Source of the DNA: Microstegium vimineum
Taxonomy: Eukaryota > Streptophyta > Magnoliopsida > Poales > Poaceae
DNA length: 64,000 nucleotides
Reading direction: 5' to 3'
Assembly: GCA_022036555.1 (NCBI GenBank)
Contig: CM039135.1
Coordinates: 42,835,312 to 42,899,311 of the forward strand
Shown: piece by piece, positions 32,763 to 44,750 of the stretch
Layout: each line of letters starts with the position of its first letter
Numbering within the stretch: position 1 is the stretch's first letter
Program-made: the position numbers and the translations under genes
The notes under the pieces: model-generated
What the model was told of the DNA's origin: nothing
Database searches by the model: none
What the model saw: only the letters and a program-made list of their open reading frames with translations

Positions 32763-33299
32763 GGACAGGAAGGTCCATGTAACAGTTAGGTTTTTGTAAT
32801 GATACAATGTCGAGCCCCCGAGGGCTTCTTATATCTAATGCATTTTGTTCGAGATGCATCTTGTTATTTTTACTTCTCGAGCTCTCTCTGCTTTTCTTTG
32901 CCTGAGTCATCGCTTGTGGACTAAGTGTTCGACGCACGCTCCTGTCCCTGGAAGGGGGGGGAGCGAGCGGGGATACCGTAGCCCTGGGGTGTAGGAGAGT
33001 CCCTGGCTCGACGACCCGCGACCCTTAGGGAGTTCGAGGCGTCTTTACTTAGTCATGAAGCGTACTCGAGGGAAAGATCGAGAGGGAAAGCCGAGTTTCG
33101 AAAAAAACGTTCGGGTTTTTAGGGGACTTAGGAGGGGGGTCCCCCCCTGTCAGCCCCCGAGGGAGGCTTGACTTTGCCAGGGCAGAGTCGAGGCTACCTT
33201 AGAGTTACGAACGAATGTGAAATGTGTTTCGAGAACATTTTATTCATTCGTAATGCGATAAGTGTACATAATGCGGGAAATGTACGAGGCGTCGAGGCC
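32763..33299. other. Untranslated spacer between the antisense gene and integrase
   Basis: The two genes of the Tat element converge here. The stretch has no frame of note. A TTTTTGTAATGATACAATG block near 32790 could be the antisense gene's 3' processing region. Confidence 0.45.
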
Positions 33300-34280
33300 T
33301 TAGGGATAGAAATGACGTAGCTGTTCGATGTTCCATGCGTTGGTGAGGATCTTGCCCTTTTCGTTCTTCAGCTTGTAAGTGTCGGGCTTCAGCACCTCTG
33401 CCACGATGAAGGGTCCCTCCCAAGGTGGCGTCAGCTTGTGACGCCCCTTGTTGCTTTGTCAGCGGCGCAGAACGAGGTCGCCGACGTCGAGGTCCCTTTT
33501 GCGTATGTTTTTGTCGTGGTAGCGCCGCAGCGTCTGCTGGTACTTTGCCGACTTGAAGAGGGCCACGTCTCGGGCTTCCTCGAGCTGGTCGAGGGAGTCC
33601 TCTCGGGCTGCTGTGTTGGCTTGCTTGCTATAGGATTTCAGTCGAGGGGACCCGTATTCGAGGTCGGTGGGGAGGACGGCCTCGGACCCATAGACCAAGA
33701 AGAATGGAGAGAACCCTGTGGCTCAACTTGGTGTCGTTCGGAGACTCCATAAGACAGCGGGCAGCTCGTCGACCCATCTCTTGCCATGCCTGTTCAGCCG
33801 ATCGAAGATCCTTGGCTTGAGGCCCTGCAAAACCATACCATTGGCGTGCTCGACCTGGCCGTTAGTTCGAGGGTGGGCGACTACAGACCAATTCACCCTG
33901 ATGTGGTGGTGGTCACAGAAGTCTAGGAACTTTTGGTCGGTGAACTGCGTGCCGTTGTCGGTGATGATGACATTGGGGACCCCGAAGCGGTGGATGATGT
34001 CGGTAAAGAATAGCACGGCTTGTCGAGACTGGATGTTGGCGATGGGTCGAGCCTCGATCCACTTCGAGAACTTGTCTACAGCCACGAGGAGGTGGGTGTG
34101 GCCACCCTTGGTTCTTTTCAGGGGGCCGACCATGTCGAGCCCCCATACTGCGAACGGCCAGGTTATGGGTATCATCTGAAGAGCTTGGGCAGGTAGGTGG
34201 GTCTGCCTGGCGTAGAATTGGCATCCCTTGCAAGATCGGACGAGTCTGGTGGCGTCAGCGACGGCTGTCGGCCAGTAGAA
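33300..34280 (-). pseudogene. Integrase region of Tat pol
   Basis: The DDE core is readable: first Asp in VWGLDMVGPL, second in VIITDNGTQF and the Glu in GQVEHANGMV. The C-terminal part includes VYGSEAVLPTDLEYGSPR and DVGDLVLRR, and the last residues (LRHFYP) end at a stop at 33300-33302. No chromodomain follows, as expected for the Tat group. Two in-frame TGA codons interrupt it, at 33723-33725 (after LRTTPS, where Arg is usual) and 33459-33461. A frame change near 34175-34240 separates it from the zinc-binding N-terminus (CKGCQFYARQ-like). Confidence 0.85.
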
Positions 34281-34283
34281 GCC

Positions 34284-35352
34284 TTATCGGAAGGCGCTTC
34301 CCACCAGCATTCTTGGCGTCGCGTGGTGGCCGCAAGCCCTCGAGTGTAGATCCTTCAGCAGTGCCCTCCCCTCCTCGAGGGTGAAGCAGCGTTGAAGGAT
34401 CCCGGAAGGGCTACGTCGATACAGCTCGCGGCCATCCCCATACAAGACGTAGGTTTTGGCGCATCGGGCTATACGACGGGCCTCCGTGCGGTCCTCTGGG
34501 AGTTCGCCCCATGTCAGATACTCGAGGTAAGGTGCGCGCCAATCCGTCGGGGGGGTTGGCGCCGCGGCAGCCCCATCGATCACCATGACTTCTTCCCCGT
34601 TCGAGGGGGGATCAGTCGAGGGGGGTGGATCGACCCCTTGCTCGAGGGCGGGAGCCCCCGAGCCTAGGTCGATGGATGGCTCGTGAAGGTCCCTCGAGAA
34701 GACGTCGGGAGGAACCGTACCTCGAGTAGACGCGATCTTGGCCAGCTCGTCGGCAGCTTCGTTGTACCGGCGGGCGGTGTGGTTGAGCTCGAGACCGTAG
34801 AATTTGTCCTCGAGTTTTCGGACCTCCTTGCAGTAGGCTTCCATCTTGAGGTCATGGCAGCTCGAATCCTTCATCACTTGGTCGATCCCCCCGCACGTCG
34901 AGGCGTCGAACCCCGAGCTCGATGGCGATGCGCAGGCCGTTGACGAGGGCCTCGTACTCGGCTACGTTGTTGGAGGCGGGGAAGTGGAAACGGATGACGT
35001 AGCGCATGTGAACCCCTGAGGGTGTTATGAACAGCAATCCGGCGCCTGCCCCCGTCTTCATCAACGATTCGTCGAAGTACATAGTCCAGAGCTCGGTCTG
35101 AACTTGCGCCAGGGGTAGTTGGGTGTCGGTCCATTCTGCAATGAAATTTGCCAATACCTGAGACTTGATGGCCTTCCGAGGGGCGTAGGAGAGAGTTTCC
35201 CCCATGAGCTCGACCGACCACTTGGCGATTCTTCCAGATGCCTCCCGGTTCTGGACTATCTCTCTGAGGGGGAAAGATGAGACCACAGTGACCGGGTGGC
35301 CTAGGAAATAGTGTTGGAGCTTGCGCCGAGTGAGGACGATCGCGTACAACAA
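34284..35352 (-). pseudogene. RNase H end and second RNase H-like domain of Tat pol
   Basis: After the regular RNase H (KLLYAIVLTRRKLQHYF) and a connection, a second domain begins WTMYFDESLMKTGAGAG and continues PASNNVAEYEALVNGLRIA and YNEAADELAKIAS. This extra domain is the archaeal-like RNase H described for Tat elements, and it supports the group assignment. Near 34885-34895 a deletion of about 14 bp removes residues after RGD and shifts the frame, so the domain is split between two frames. Confidence 0.8.
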
Positions 35353-35355
35353 CTT

Positions 35356-36495
35356 CTAGATGTGGGGGTATCTCGTCTTGGTCTCGGAAAGTACCTCGCT
35401 TACGAAGTAGACAGGCCTCTGAACTGGCAGGGCGTGTCCTTCTTCCGCCCTCTCGACCACTATGGCAGCGCTGACTACCTGGGTAGTTGCTGCAACATAG
35501 AGTAAGAGGGGCTTGGCCAGACTCGGGGGTACCAAGACAGGCGACGAGGTGAGCAAGGCTTTAAGCTTCGAGAGTGATTCCTCGGCCTCGGCAGTCCACG
35601 CGAAGTGTTCCGTTTTCTTCAGGAGGCGGTAAAGGGGTAGGGCCTTCTCTCCGAGCCTCGAGATGAACCGGCTGAGGGCGGCGAGGCACCCTGTAACCCT
35701 TTGTACGCCTTTGAGGTCGTTGATCGGGCCCATCCTCGTGATTGCGGTTACCTTCTCGGAATTGGCCTCGATCCCACATTGGGAAACTATGTACCCCAAG
35801 AGCATGCCTCGGGGAACCCCGAAGACACACTTCTCAGGGTTTAGCTTTATGCGATTTGCCCGGAGGCACCCAAACGCGATCTCGAGATCTCCGACCAGGT
35901 TTCCGACTGTCTTGGACTTGACCACGATGTCATCGACGTAGGCTTCGACGGTTGGCCCTATGTGTTTCCCAAAGACGTGGAGCATGCATCGCTGATAGGT
36001 GGCCCCGGCGTTTCTCAACCCGAAGGGCATGGTGAGGTAGCAAAACATGCCAAAGGGGGTGATGAAGGAAGTCGCGAGCTGATCGGATTCCTTCATCTTT
36101 ATTTGATGGTAGCCAGAATACGCGTCAAGGAAGCAGAGAGTTTCACATCCCGCAGTGGAATCTACTATTTGATCGATACGTGGTAGTGGGAAAGGAACCT
36201 TGGGACATGCTTTATTTAAACTAGTGTAATCTACACACATCCTATCCTTCCCATTCTTTTTCTTAACAAGTACGGGATTTGCTAACCACTCGAGATGATG
36301 TACCTCCTTGATGAATCCGGCCTTCAAAAGCTTATCGACCTCCTCCCCGATGATCCTGCGCTTCTCCTTGTCGAAACGGCGCAGCCGTTGCTTCACCGGT
36401 TTGGACCCGGCTCGGATGTCCAAGGATGGGCCCGACATATCCGAGGGGCTCCATGCAAACACATCGGCATTCGCACGGAGAAAGTTGATGAGCAC
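35356..36495 (-). pseudogene. Reverse transcriptase of Tat pol
   Basis: A 379-codon open stretch contains the standard motifs in order: LANPVLVKKKNGKDRMCVDY, CFLDAYSGYHQI, MPFGLRNAGATYQR and the catalytic AYVDDIVVKS (about 35925-35945), then the LGYIVS thumb region and the start of RNase H. The domain itself is intact. TAG codons at 36502-36504 (before EAVLINFLRANADVFAW) and 35356-35358 (RYPHI*KLLYAI) break the polyprotein on both sides; Gln (CAG) is usual at both positions. Confidence 0.92.
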
Positions 36496-36501
36496 GGCTT
36501 C

Positions 36502-37244
36502 CTATTTAGGCTCGAGGGTGGCGCTGATCGTCAGCACCTTCCCATCCGCATGGCCGGGGTCGAGCGGGACGGTCTTGGTGTCTTCCGCCGGCTTGAAGTT
36601 GCCAGCGTGTCGCTTGGGGTCGGGGATCTCCTTGGACAAGTCGTCGAGGGCCGCAAGGATGGCCGACTCTTCGACAGCTTCAGCGCTTTCCACGCACTCG
36701 ACGTCGCAGTCGTATGCGTGCTCGTAGGAGGTGCCAACAGTGATGACCCCCATGGGCCCTAGCATCTTCAACTTGAGGTAGGCATAGTTCGGGATGGCCA
36801 TGAGCTTGGCGTACCCCGGTCGACCGATGATGGCGTGGTAGATGCCACAAAACGCAACCACCTCGAAGGTGAGCTCTTCCTTTCGTAAGTTCGAGGGGTC
36901 GCCGAAACAAACGGGTAGCTTGACGCGGCCGATTGGGAGCGCCTTCTTCCCTGGAACGATCCCGTGGAATCCCCCCCGCGCTGGGCAGGAGCATGGTCCT
37001 CGGGATCCCCAGGAGGTCGAGGGTCTCGGCGTAGATGATGTTGAGGCTGCTTCCCCCATCCATAAGTACCTTTGTGAGGCGGGTGTTGAGTATGATTGGG
37101 TCGATGATGAGCGGGTAGACCCCTGCGTTGGGGATGTGCTCGGGGTGGTCGTCCTGGTCGAAGGTGATCGGCGTGTGTGACCAGTCAAGATACCGAGGAG
37201 CCTGGGCTCAAACGGAGAAGACCTCTCGACGCTCTCTCTTGCGC
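36502..37244 (-). pseudogene. Protease region of Tat gag-pol
   Basis: The retropepsin-like active site reads VLMDGGSSLNIIY, with the catalytic Asp in LMDGGSS, near 37010-37065. The downstream part FHGIVPGKKALPIGRVKLPV and IIGRPGYAKLMAIPNYAYLK is in another frame; the shift lies at a run of seven C bases (36971-36977). The last segment (DLSKEIPDPKRH) is the linker to reverse transcriptase. Confidence 0.8.
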
Positions 37245-39570
37245 TAGCGCGTGCTGAGTCGAGTCGAGGATCCCCCGTAGATCATGTAGCAGTCGTGAAT
37301 TTCGGGGAAGCCCCCTTTCTTGGCATCGCCCTTGACATGGAGGTCATAGGGTGGATCTACCTTGTCGTCGTCTTTCTTGAAGCCGGGAGGGATGAAGTGC
37401 TTTCTAAGCATGCGACAGTCCTCGAGACGGTGGTTGGCCGGTCCCATATGATAGGGACAGGGCTCCTTCAGCATCTTGTCGAAGACGCCCCCGTCGGGAG
37501 GGGGCCCTCGAGGCTTCTTCTTGTCCATTGCAGCGACAAGATCGTCGGGCTCAGCGTTGCGTCGGCCCGGCTGGTTCTTGTTTTTCTTCTTCCTGCCGCT
37601 GTTGCCGTTGTTGTTCCTTCTGGGCCATTGTTCTTCTTGGGCCCGTTGTCCGAGCCCCCGGGCTCGTCCGCCTCGCCCTTCCCCTTGTCCGGAGGTATCT
37701 GGAAGAACGCGCCAATGGCTTCTTCGCCAGCTGCGTAGTTGGCCATGATGTCCATGAGCTCGTTGGTGGTCTTGGGGGTGTTTCGTCCCAGCTCCCGCAC
37801 CAACTCCTTGCAGGTCATTCTGGCGATGAACGCCGTGATGACCTCGTGGTCGGAGATGTGGGTTAGTGCGGTACGCTGCCTCAACAACCGTCGGGTGAAG
37901 GCGCGGAGGGTCTCCCCTGGCTTCTGCTTGCAGCTGCGGAGATCCCAGGGGTTGCCTAGTCGCTCGTAGGTGCCTTTGAAGTTTCCCTCGAAGATCCTGA
38001 CCAGGTCGGGCCAGTCTTGGATCAAGTCCGGGGGTAGCTCCTTGAGCCATCTACGGGCGGTGTCGGAGAGGAAGAGTGGGAGTTGTCGAATGATGACGTG
38101 GTCGTTGTCGGCTCCTCCCAGCTAACATGCCAGCCTGAAATCGGCAAGCCAAAGCTCTGGCTTGGTTTCACCGTTGTACTTGACCAGGCTAGTGGGTGGA
38201 CGGAAACGGACGGGCAGGGCGGTTCGCCGGATGGTTCTACCGAAGACTCGGGGCCCTGGTGGCTCCGGAGACCGACATCGATCTTCGTCGCTGTCGTAGC
38301 GCCCACCTCAGTGAGCGCTGTAACCTCAAGCCTCGGCGTCGCCGTACCGGCGTCGATTATTGACCCGCGGTGGTTGGTCGTCGACGATGCGTTCTCGAAC
38401 TGGTCGTCGCTCTACTTGGCCTTGGGGTGCTTTGTCCTGGTGGACGGATACCTCTCGATTTTGTCGAGGGGGTACTTCCTGATGCTCGGAGGCAGCCCCT
38501 CGACGCCTCAAGGCCGAGCTTTCTGCCTGCTGCACGACCGCAGTTTGGAGAAGCCCCTGGATCTCGTTCCTGATGCGCCGTGCTTGGGGTGTCGATGGCG
38601 ACGGCATGTCGCGGAGCAGCACTGCGGCCGCAACGACATTTTGGCTGGCGCGGTTGTAGACGCGGGGTTTGTTTGTCCCCTCCTCGACGATCTGTCGATG
38701 GACTTCCCGGGCCCGCTCGCGAGCCACTCCACCCTGCGGGCGCCCGCGATCTCGCTCAAGGGCGTGCTCGAGTTGTTGAAGTCGTAGGCGTTCCTCCTCG
38801 AGCTTGTTGAGCAGCTCTCGGACTTGCGTGATCTGGGCGTCCGGAGGTGGATCAGCTTTGTCAGGACTTGGGGGGTCAGCATCTCGTGCTGGCGTAGCGT
38901 TGCCCCCTCCTCCTTCATCTATGGCCGCGGTGTCGTCGACGTCGTCCTGGGGGTCGATCTGACCGTCGAGGTGGAAGCATTCCCAGGTGGGATCGTAATC
39001 CTCATCGGGGGAGTCCGAGTCGGGGTTGCCATGGTAGAAGTGGGGGAAAGATCCCCTGCGCTCCTCTGCCAGGCGTCGCCGCAACGTGCCCCAGGTCGGG
39101 GCTCGTCTTGGCTCCGGGTGCTCGCCCGGTGGAGAGGTGGTGTTGACCGTCGCACGCGGCGGGGTCCCTGGAGACCCACAATGTGTCTGTATTTGAAAAC
39201 CTGCGAGGGCAGAACAGAGTCTTGCGTTGTTGTGGAGCCCGTATGGAAATGGGTTACACGGTGGTGGTGGGGTCGAGTGTGTCGGAGAGGCCACAGGGAC
39301 CCCCTGGGGTGACGATACGGCAGAGCCAAAGTCACGCTCAGAGAGGTGCCCGCCCCCGACCCGCATGCATGGGTCAAACAGGCTCTCGGGGAGAGGGACT
39401 GTGTTGCCAGCTGAGGCTGGGGAAGCGGCATCCGGCGTCTCGGAATTCGCACGGTGACGAGTGCGTCGGAGTCGCTCGCGCCTCCTCCTGATCGCAGGCC
39501 AAAGGCGCAAGCGGAGGGACCGTCGCCTGATCCTTCTTGGCCCCGGCGTACCGGAGCTGCTGTTGTCCAT
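37245..39570 (-). pseudogene. Gag of the Tat element
   Basis: The likely start is the ATG at 39568-39570, about 150 bp inside the 5' LTR. The N-terminal part is acidic and then coiled coil (LLNKLEEERLRLQQLEHAL). The capsid-type retrotrans_gag domain follows (LPLFLSDTARRWLKELP, GETLRAFTRRLLRQ), then a basic linker and CPYHMGPANHRLEDCRMLRK. The reading frame is interrupted by TGA at 38326-38328 and 38308-38310, and by TAG at 38122-38124. A one-base loss near 37621-37626 shifts the basic linker. No single long protein can be made. Confidence 0.85.
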
Positions 39571-39719
39571 GCCACGAACCAAAGGAAAGACTATGTAGTG
39601 GCCCTGGCCCGTGGATATGAACCCTAGACTGCCGAACCAGACGACGATGGTGAATGGAGGTGATGGGATCGTGGAATCCATCTGGGAGAGTAGTTCGGAG
39701 TTGATCGACACGCAAACCT

Positions 39720-39738
39720 CCCTACCTGGCGCGCCAAC
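39720..39738 (-). other. Primer binding site of the Tat element
   Basis: In element orientation the bases right after the 5' LTR read GTTGGCGCGCCAGGTAGGG, the position and type of sequence used as tRNA primer site in many grass gypsy elements. The exact tRNA was not matched. Confidence 0.7.
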
Positions 39739-41025
39739 TGTCGATGTTATGACCCAGGGGTCAAGACCACCAACTAGTAAATTTGTATATTGCGTGCTCC
39801 CTCTCCCAGATGTGATGCAAGAAGGACACAAGATTTATCCTGGTTCGGGCAAAGAAGGCCCTACGTCCAGCGGGGGAGGATGACTTGTATTATCTCGCAC
39901 CTAAAGTGCTCGTACAGGGGGGGTACAAGCTGGTTTACACGGGGTTGCTCAGAGTGAGCTGAAGCCTAAGGCTAGCAGGGCTACCCTAGCGGTCGGTTGG
40001 TTGCTCGAGGGGTCGATCAAGCAACGGGGTGTGTGAAGTATGGGGTTGTCCGAAAGATGGATCAGATGGAGTCCGAAAGTCCCGTCCCAAAGGGGAGGCC
40101 AGAGGGTACAGGGTCCTAAACCGTTGTAGCATGGGCGGCGTGTCCGCGGCATAGTGTTGGCGAAGGGACGTCGAGCACTGTGGCGGCGCGGCCTTCCCGT
40201 CCTTCCGGCGCTCCGGGGTGTGGTGACAGTAGACTGGACACTGCGGAGTGGTTGGAGGTAAGGGTCGAGCCCCCCGGTCGAGGGGTGGGGTCGAGGCCTA
40301 CGTGGCCTTGTCGTATCCTCGAAGGCGTTGTCGAGGGCCGTCCTATTCACGTCTTGAGGGGTGCTTCTGGAGTTCGTACTCGCGACGTGGTTACAGCGGC
40401 AGCACAGTTGACGGGAGTCAGGGACATGGCAGTGAGTTGATGGATTTGACTGCGGTCGTGGGCGCCCATGGTGTTAGGTGGATTCCCTTTAACCCATACC
40501 GGGAGCAGTTGGGCTGATCGAGCTTCCGGCCCGGGTGTCGTTCGTTCGACCCCTTTCCGTCAGTTGGAGTAGAGGCGGAGTCGGGGAGATCGAGGTAGAG
40601 ACCGTGGGGTCGTTCGTTCGACCCTCGGTCCGTCAATCGGCGTTGAGGTAGAGGCAGAGGGGCCGTTCATTCGACCCCCGATCCGTCATTCGGCGTCGAG
40701 GTGGAGGCGGAGGGGTCATTCGTTCGACCCTCGGTCCGTCAATCGGCGTCGAGGTAGAGGCGGAGGGGTCGTTCGTTCGACCCCCGATCCGTCATTCGGC
40801 GTCGAGGTGGAGGCGGAGGGGTCATTCGTTTGACCCCTGGTCCATCATCTTTCCAGAAGTAGTCCGGCCCACGACTGGTTGCTATAGCCGGTGTAGGGGC
40901 CTTTGCGTGGTGGGCCCTTGTTTGCCGATTTGAGCGGTTGGTTGATCCCTATCTTTAAAATGGTTGCTATGTTTAGCGTTAAATTATCGAAGGGTTTAGG
41001 GTACCCCTTACCTTTGTACCCGACA
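39739..41025 (-). repeat. 5' LTR of the Tat element (1,287 bp)
   Basis: It matches 25129-26457 but lacks the 43 bp that hold the TATA-like CTATAAAAG. The gap lies after CCCAAAGGG (40089-40095) and is bounded in the other LTR by an AAGGG microhomology. It has the same six-unit array of GTTCGTTCGACC-type repeats (40535-40850). Confidence 0.95.
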
Positions 41026-41030
41026 ACAAT

Positions 41031-44000
41031 AATTTAATTTACCAAAGTAGCGAAGATTTAAAGATCCACCATAGGTTTTTAAAACATAACTTAAGTGTCA
41101 TACGATCTTATTACATGATAGAGTATAAACAAAACAATCGAGAAACTCTTACCCAAGAGTCAAGCAAAGACATTTATTCCTCATCTTCCTCCACTGAAGC
41201 CACACATACCGGGTTAGGACTCTCATCTGCAACAGGGGTTAACAAACCCTGAGTACTGGAGTACTCAACCCAAATGAAAATATTTAGTGGACAAAAGGTA
41301 TGCAATTCATAGGATTCAAGGGGTGGTTTGTAAGAATCAAGTATTTTGCATAAATGAGCATTTATAAAGACAATTGAAATTGATTTAGTTCTCATAAAAG
41401 TTACTCAAGTTCCGATCTAAATGTTTTGATCGATAACGAGGCAACAACCATCCAAAAGGAAACATCATGTATCCAATTTAAGTTTCATTAACTACATATA
41501 TTGAAAAAGAATGAATCGAACCTCCATATTCGAGGAGCACGATGATTAGAATCGATTAAACCCAGCTGGGGCTTCTCAATCACACGCCATATACAACCCC
41601 GAAAGCACGCATATGACTACCTTTCCCTGGATCCTCCAGCCAAGACTGGGGTTCCGCCACCCGAGAACACAGTACACCTCCATCTAGTTCTTCAAACTTG
41701 GAGGGTACACACTACTCTCGCCATCTCTCCACTCCCAGTGTGGGTTAACCGTTCTTAAAACTGGATTAGCCAGAGTCCGGCTTCCAAAAGTATATGATCG
41801 GTACTCCAAAGTCTTGCTCAATGGCAAGATCAAGGGCAAGGCCCTAATGACACAGGCGGAAAGAACCCGCTCGTCAGTCGCCACTGGTGGCTCCCAAACA
41901 CCGTGTCCGCCCGGTCCCGATTATTACTTCCAACAACCACCCTTCTTAAAAGATCATAACCATTTGTCGAAGCAATACGCTATGTGTAGGTGACCGGAAA
42001 TCACCTACTAGAAAATTTCTAAGCATACTAAGCATTTTAGCCAAAATTTACATCTTTAAACAAGTGTCAAGGTAGAAGGTACAATAACACAAGGGTAAAG
42101 GTTATGCATCAAGTAGGAATTTATATAAAGTAAGAACAATGCAATAATATAAACCATAAATGTATTTAAAGCAATTATTTAAATACAAGGAAGGGTTTGA
42201 ATGCACTGGGGCTTGCCTTGGTTGGAGGGATAAACAAACTCTGGATCAGATTCAACAATAGAAAAACCCCCTTCACTAGGGAGGTTATCCAACCCAACCA
42301 ATGAGATATCTACACGACATAATGACATTCTTAGATGACGCTTGAATGAATAAACATGATGCTTTGCAACACATAAGCATGCACTTAAGAGATGAACAAA
42401 ACAGATTATAAACCTTGAGTACAACTTTCCTTCATGAAGGAAAACAAAACTAGAGCATAAAATAAGTTAATTAAATCATGATTAAATGGCTTAACTAGTT
42501 TACTAATTATATTCAAAATAACTGAGCAGACAACACATTAAACATACATGTCCATGATGTGTTTGCCACTGGACAATGGTCATTTGTATCAAACAACTCA
42601 AAATCACACAAATCCTAAGATGATTAGGGTTTCTAATCATTTTATCCTTAATTAATTAAATAGCTATGTGCAACAGTTCATAAAAAAATTCCCAAACTTT
42701 TTGTTGTATAAGTGTATAAAGGTTACACAAAATTTTTCTAATTTTTGGAGTAACATACAGAGCATGAAAAATCATGGAAAATGCATTTTTCAATTACTTT
42801 GAGCATTTTTACAAAATTAAAAATGTACTGGACATGTGCATATTATATTTTTCTTAAATACTACACATCACAGAGAGCATCCACAAATTTTTGCAGAATT
42901 TAAACATGCACCGAAATAAAGATACAAAAATAACAAAAGCCATTACTCTGCAGAAACAGAAATTAGAAAAACCCTTTGAAACTGTCACTGACACCTGGGT
43001 CCCGCGCGTCAGCGACCCAGAGGCAGAGCAGCGATGCCGACGACCTTAAAACAGGGCGGCGCATCACTGTTGACGAACCAAACGAACAACCGACTCTTGC
43101 GCTGGCTTCTACACCTCACCCCGAACCCAACGAGGTACAACACTGCCAGAACTATCCCTCGCAAACTCCCCACCGACGACAATGGCGGTAGCCCAAGCTT
43201 GGCCATTCATGCGCCGGCGTTTACAAGCCACCTCCTGCGTAACCAAGCACACCAATGGACTCAGCGGCACTCAGGCAACACGAAGCGCAAGAAAAACGAG
43301 ACGGAACCCGAGCGCAACGACCTCGCCGACGGCCATGGCGGACGACGGAGATCTGCGCGACATGCGCGAACCAAACCACGCATGCGCTCGAACAACCAAC
43401 ACCCATACGAGACTCATGACGGCTAGGCCAAGCTAGCGCAAGACTCGGACATGAAAAAGATTGACTACAGAGGTCTACCGACGAGCGCACCGTCGCGACG
43501 GCCATGGACTGCGGCGGCGCATCGTGGACAGAGCTCCACGGCTCGATTCAAGAACAACCAAGCATGCGGAGAGATCAAGGAGCTTACCCCAGTCACGAAG
43601 CGCTTGCTAATTCAGTCGAAGAGGAAGTAGAGGGTGCTGGCGACGAAGACCGTGCCGGCGGAGACGATGAACCGAACAGCAACGACGGCGTTCCCGGAGC
43701 TACAGTCCACCATTTGCAAAACAGAGGAGAGCAACGTGATCAACGAGAAACAAGTAGTATGAAACAAGAGATAAAAGATCAATGTGGCTCCTGTGTAGCC
43801 TGGATGACAACGAACCAGAGCGGCGGTGCTCTCGCCGGAGATGAAGAAGACGGGGTCGCGCCAGGCAAACGGTGGTTCGGCTGCTTCAACCAACTCGCGT
43901 GGAAGGTGCGCGAGGTCGAGGCGAAGACAATGGTGATGGATTTGGAGCTTGATAGTGGATAACGAGCTCAGGCGAGCTCGTCGACAAGGATGGCGCACGC

Positions 44001-44750
44001 GGCGGTGTGAGCAGAGCGGAGTGCGAGCGTGCAAAGAGGGAGAAGGAGAGCGAGGCATCCTGTTTTGAAGACGGCAACGGAGCCGTGGCGTTGCCACGCA
44101 CATGAAGGGACGTGCGTCGAGGCCAGAAGGCACGCGGTGGCGTCGGCAGCTGGCCGGCCAGGTGTCGGCGGCGCAAGCACTGCACCGACATGCAACTGCT
44201 CGATGAAATGTCTGAACTTCCCCTAAGACTGTTTTGCAAATAACTCAATTTTCCAAGGGTTTTCATGAAAAACTTTGAATACCAAAAATGTCCAAAATTT
44301 CATGCTGTACAAATTTGTCAACATGCACATTTTAAAATTCGGCCTAGGTTTAGAAATACATTTTTGAAATTTGAAAACCCATTCAATTTGAATTACCCCC
44401 TTTTCAACTGTTCAAGATTTTTGAATAAAACTTGAAAAACTCCAAACATGATTTTTGCAATTGAAACAGAGCTCTACAACTTTTCTTTAACAACCATATG
44501 CAAATTCTTTTTAGTTTTTGAAAACCATGTTTAGGGTTAGATTTACCCCCTTTGGAAATTAGGTTTTGGAAAAGAATTTGAAATTTTGAAATTGAATTCA
44601 TAACAAGCATTCACAAACTTGAGCTAAACACAACCAAGTAAACTCATTTTAGTTCAATGCATGGCAAGGTTCTCAAACAAGTGAATGATGATTAGTGCAT
44701 ATGATGACATGATCCATTTTTAATTAAGTTTAAACACCAGGGGTGTTATA
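41031..44750 (-). mobile_element. Older LTR, probably Tekay-type, in reverse orientation
   Basis: Read on the - strand, it starts TATAACACCCCTGGTG, close to the TGTAACACCC start of the solo LTR at 17757, followed by AT-rich sequence. Then comes a GC-rich promoter-like block (about 43000-44200) and a GAGTACT-rich segment near 41270, the usual make-up of these LTRs. The Tat element appears to have landed inside it. No target duplication was found at 44751. The frames inside (43504-43962, 43612-44133 and others) lack known motifs and are not supported as genes. Confidence 0.5.

Larger units (their letters stand above)
25129..41025 (-). mobile_element. Complete Ty3/gypsy retrotransposon of the Tat group (15.9 kb)
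   Basis: Two LTRs (TGTCG...CGACA) bound the unit and a perfect 5 bp target duplication ACAAT flanks it (25124-25128 and 41026-41030). Gag-pol is on the - strand, so the right LTR is the 5' LTR. The order gag, protease, reverse transcriptase, RNase H, a second RNase H-like domain, integrase without a chromodomain, then an antisense gene before the 3' LTR, is that of plant Tat elements (Retand, Grande and RIRE2 relatives). The LTRs differ by an estimated 2-3% plus one 43 bp gap, suggesting a fairly recent insertion. All open frames are broken, so the copy is not autonomous. Confidence 0.95.

Noticed and set aside
43504..43962. 152-codon + strand frame in the GC-rich part of the older LTR
   Set aside because: It lies in a region with the make-up of an LTR promoter block, has overlapping frames on both strands and shows no recognisable domain.
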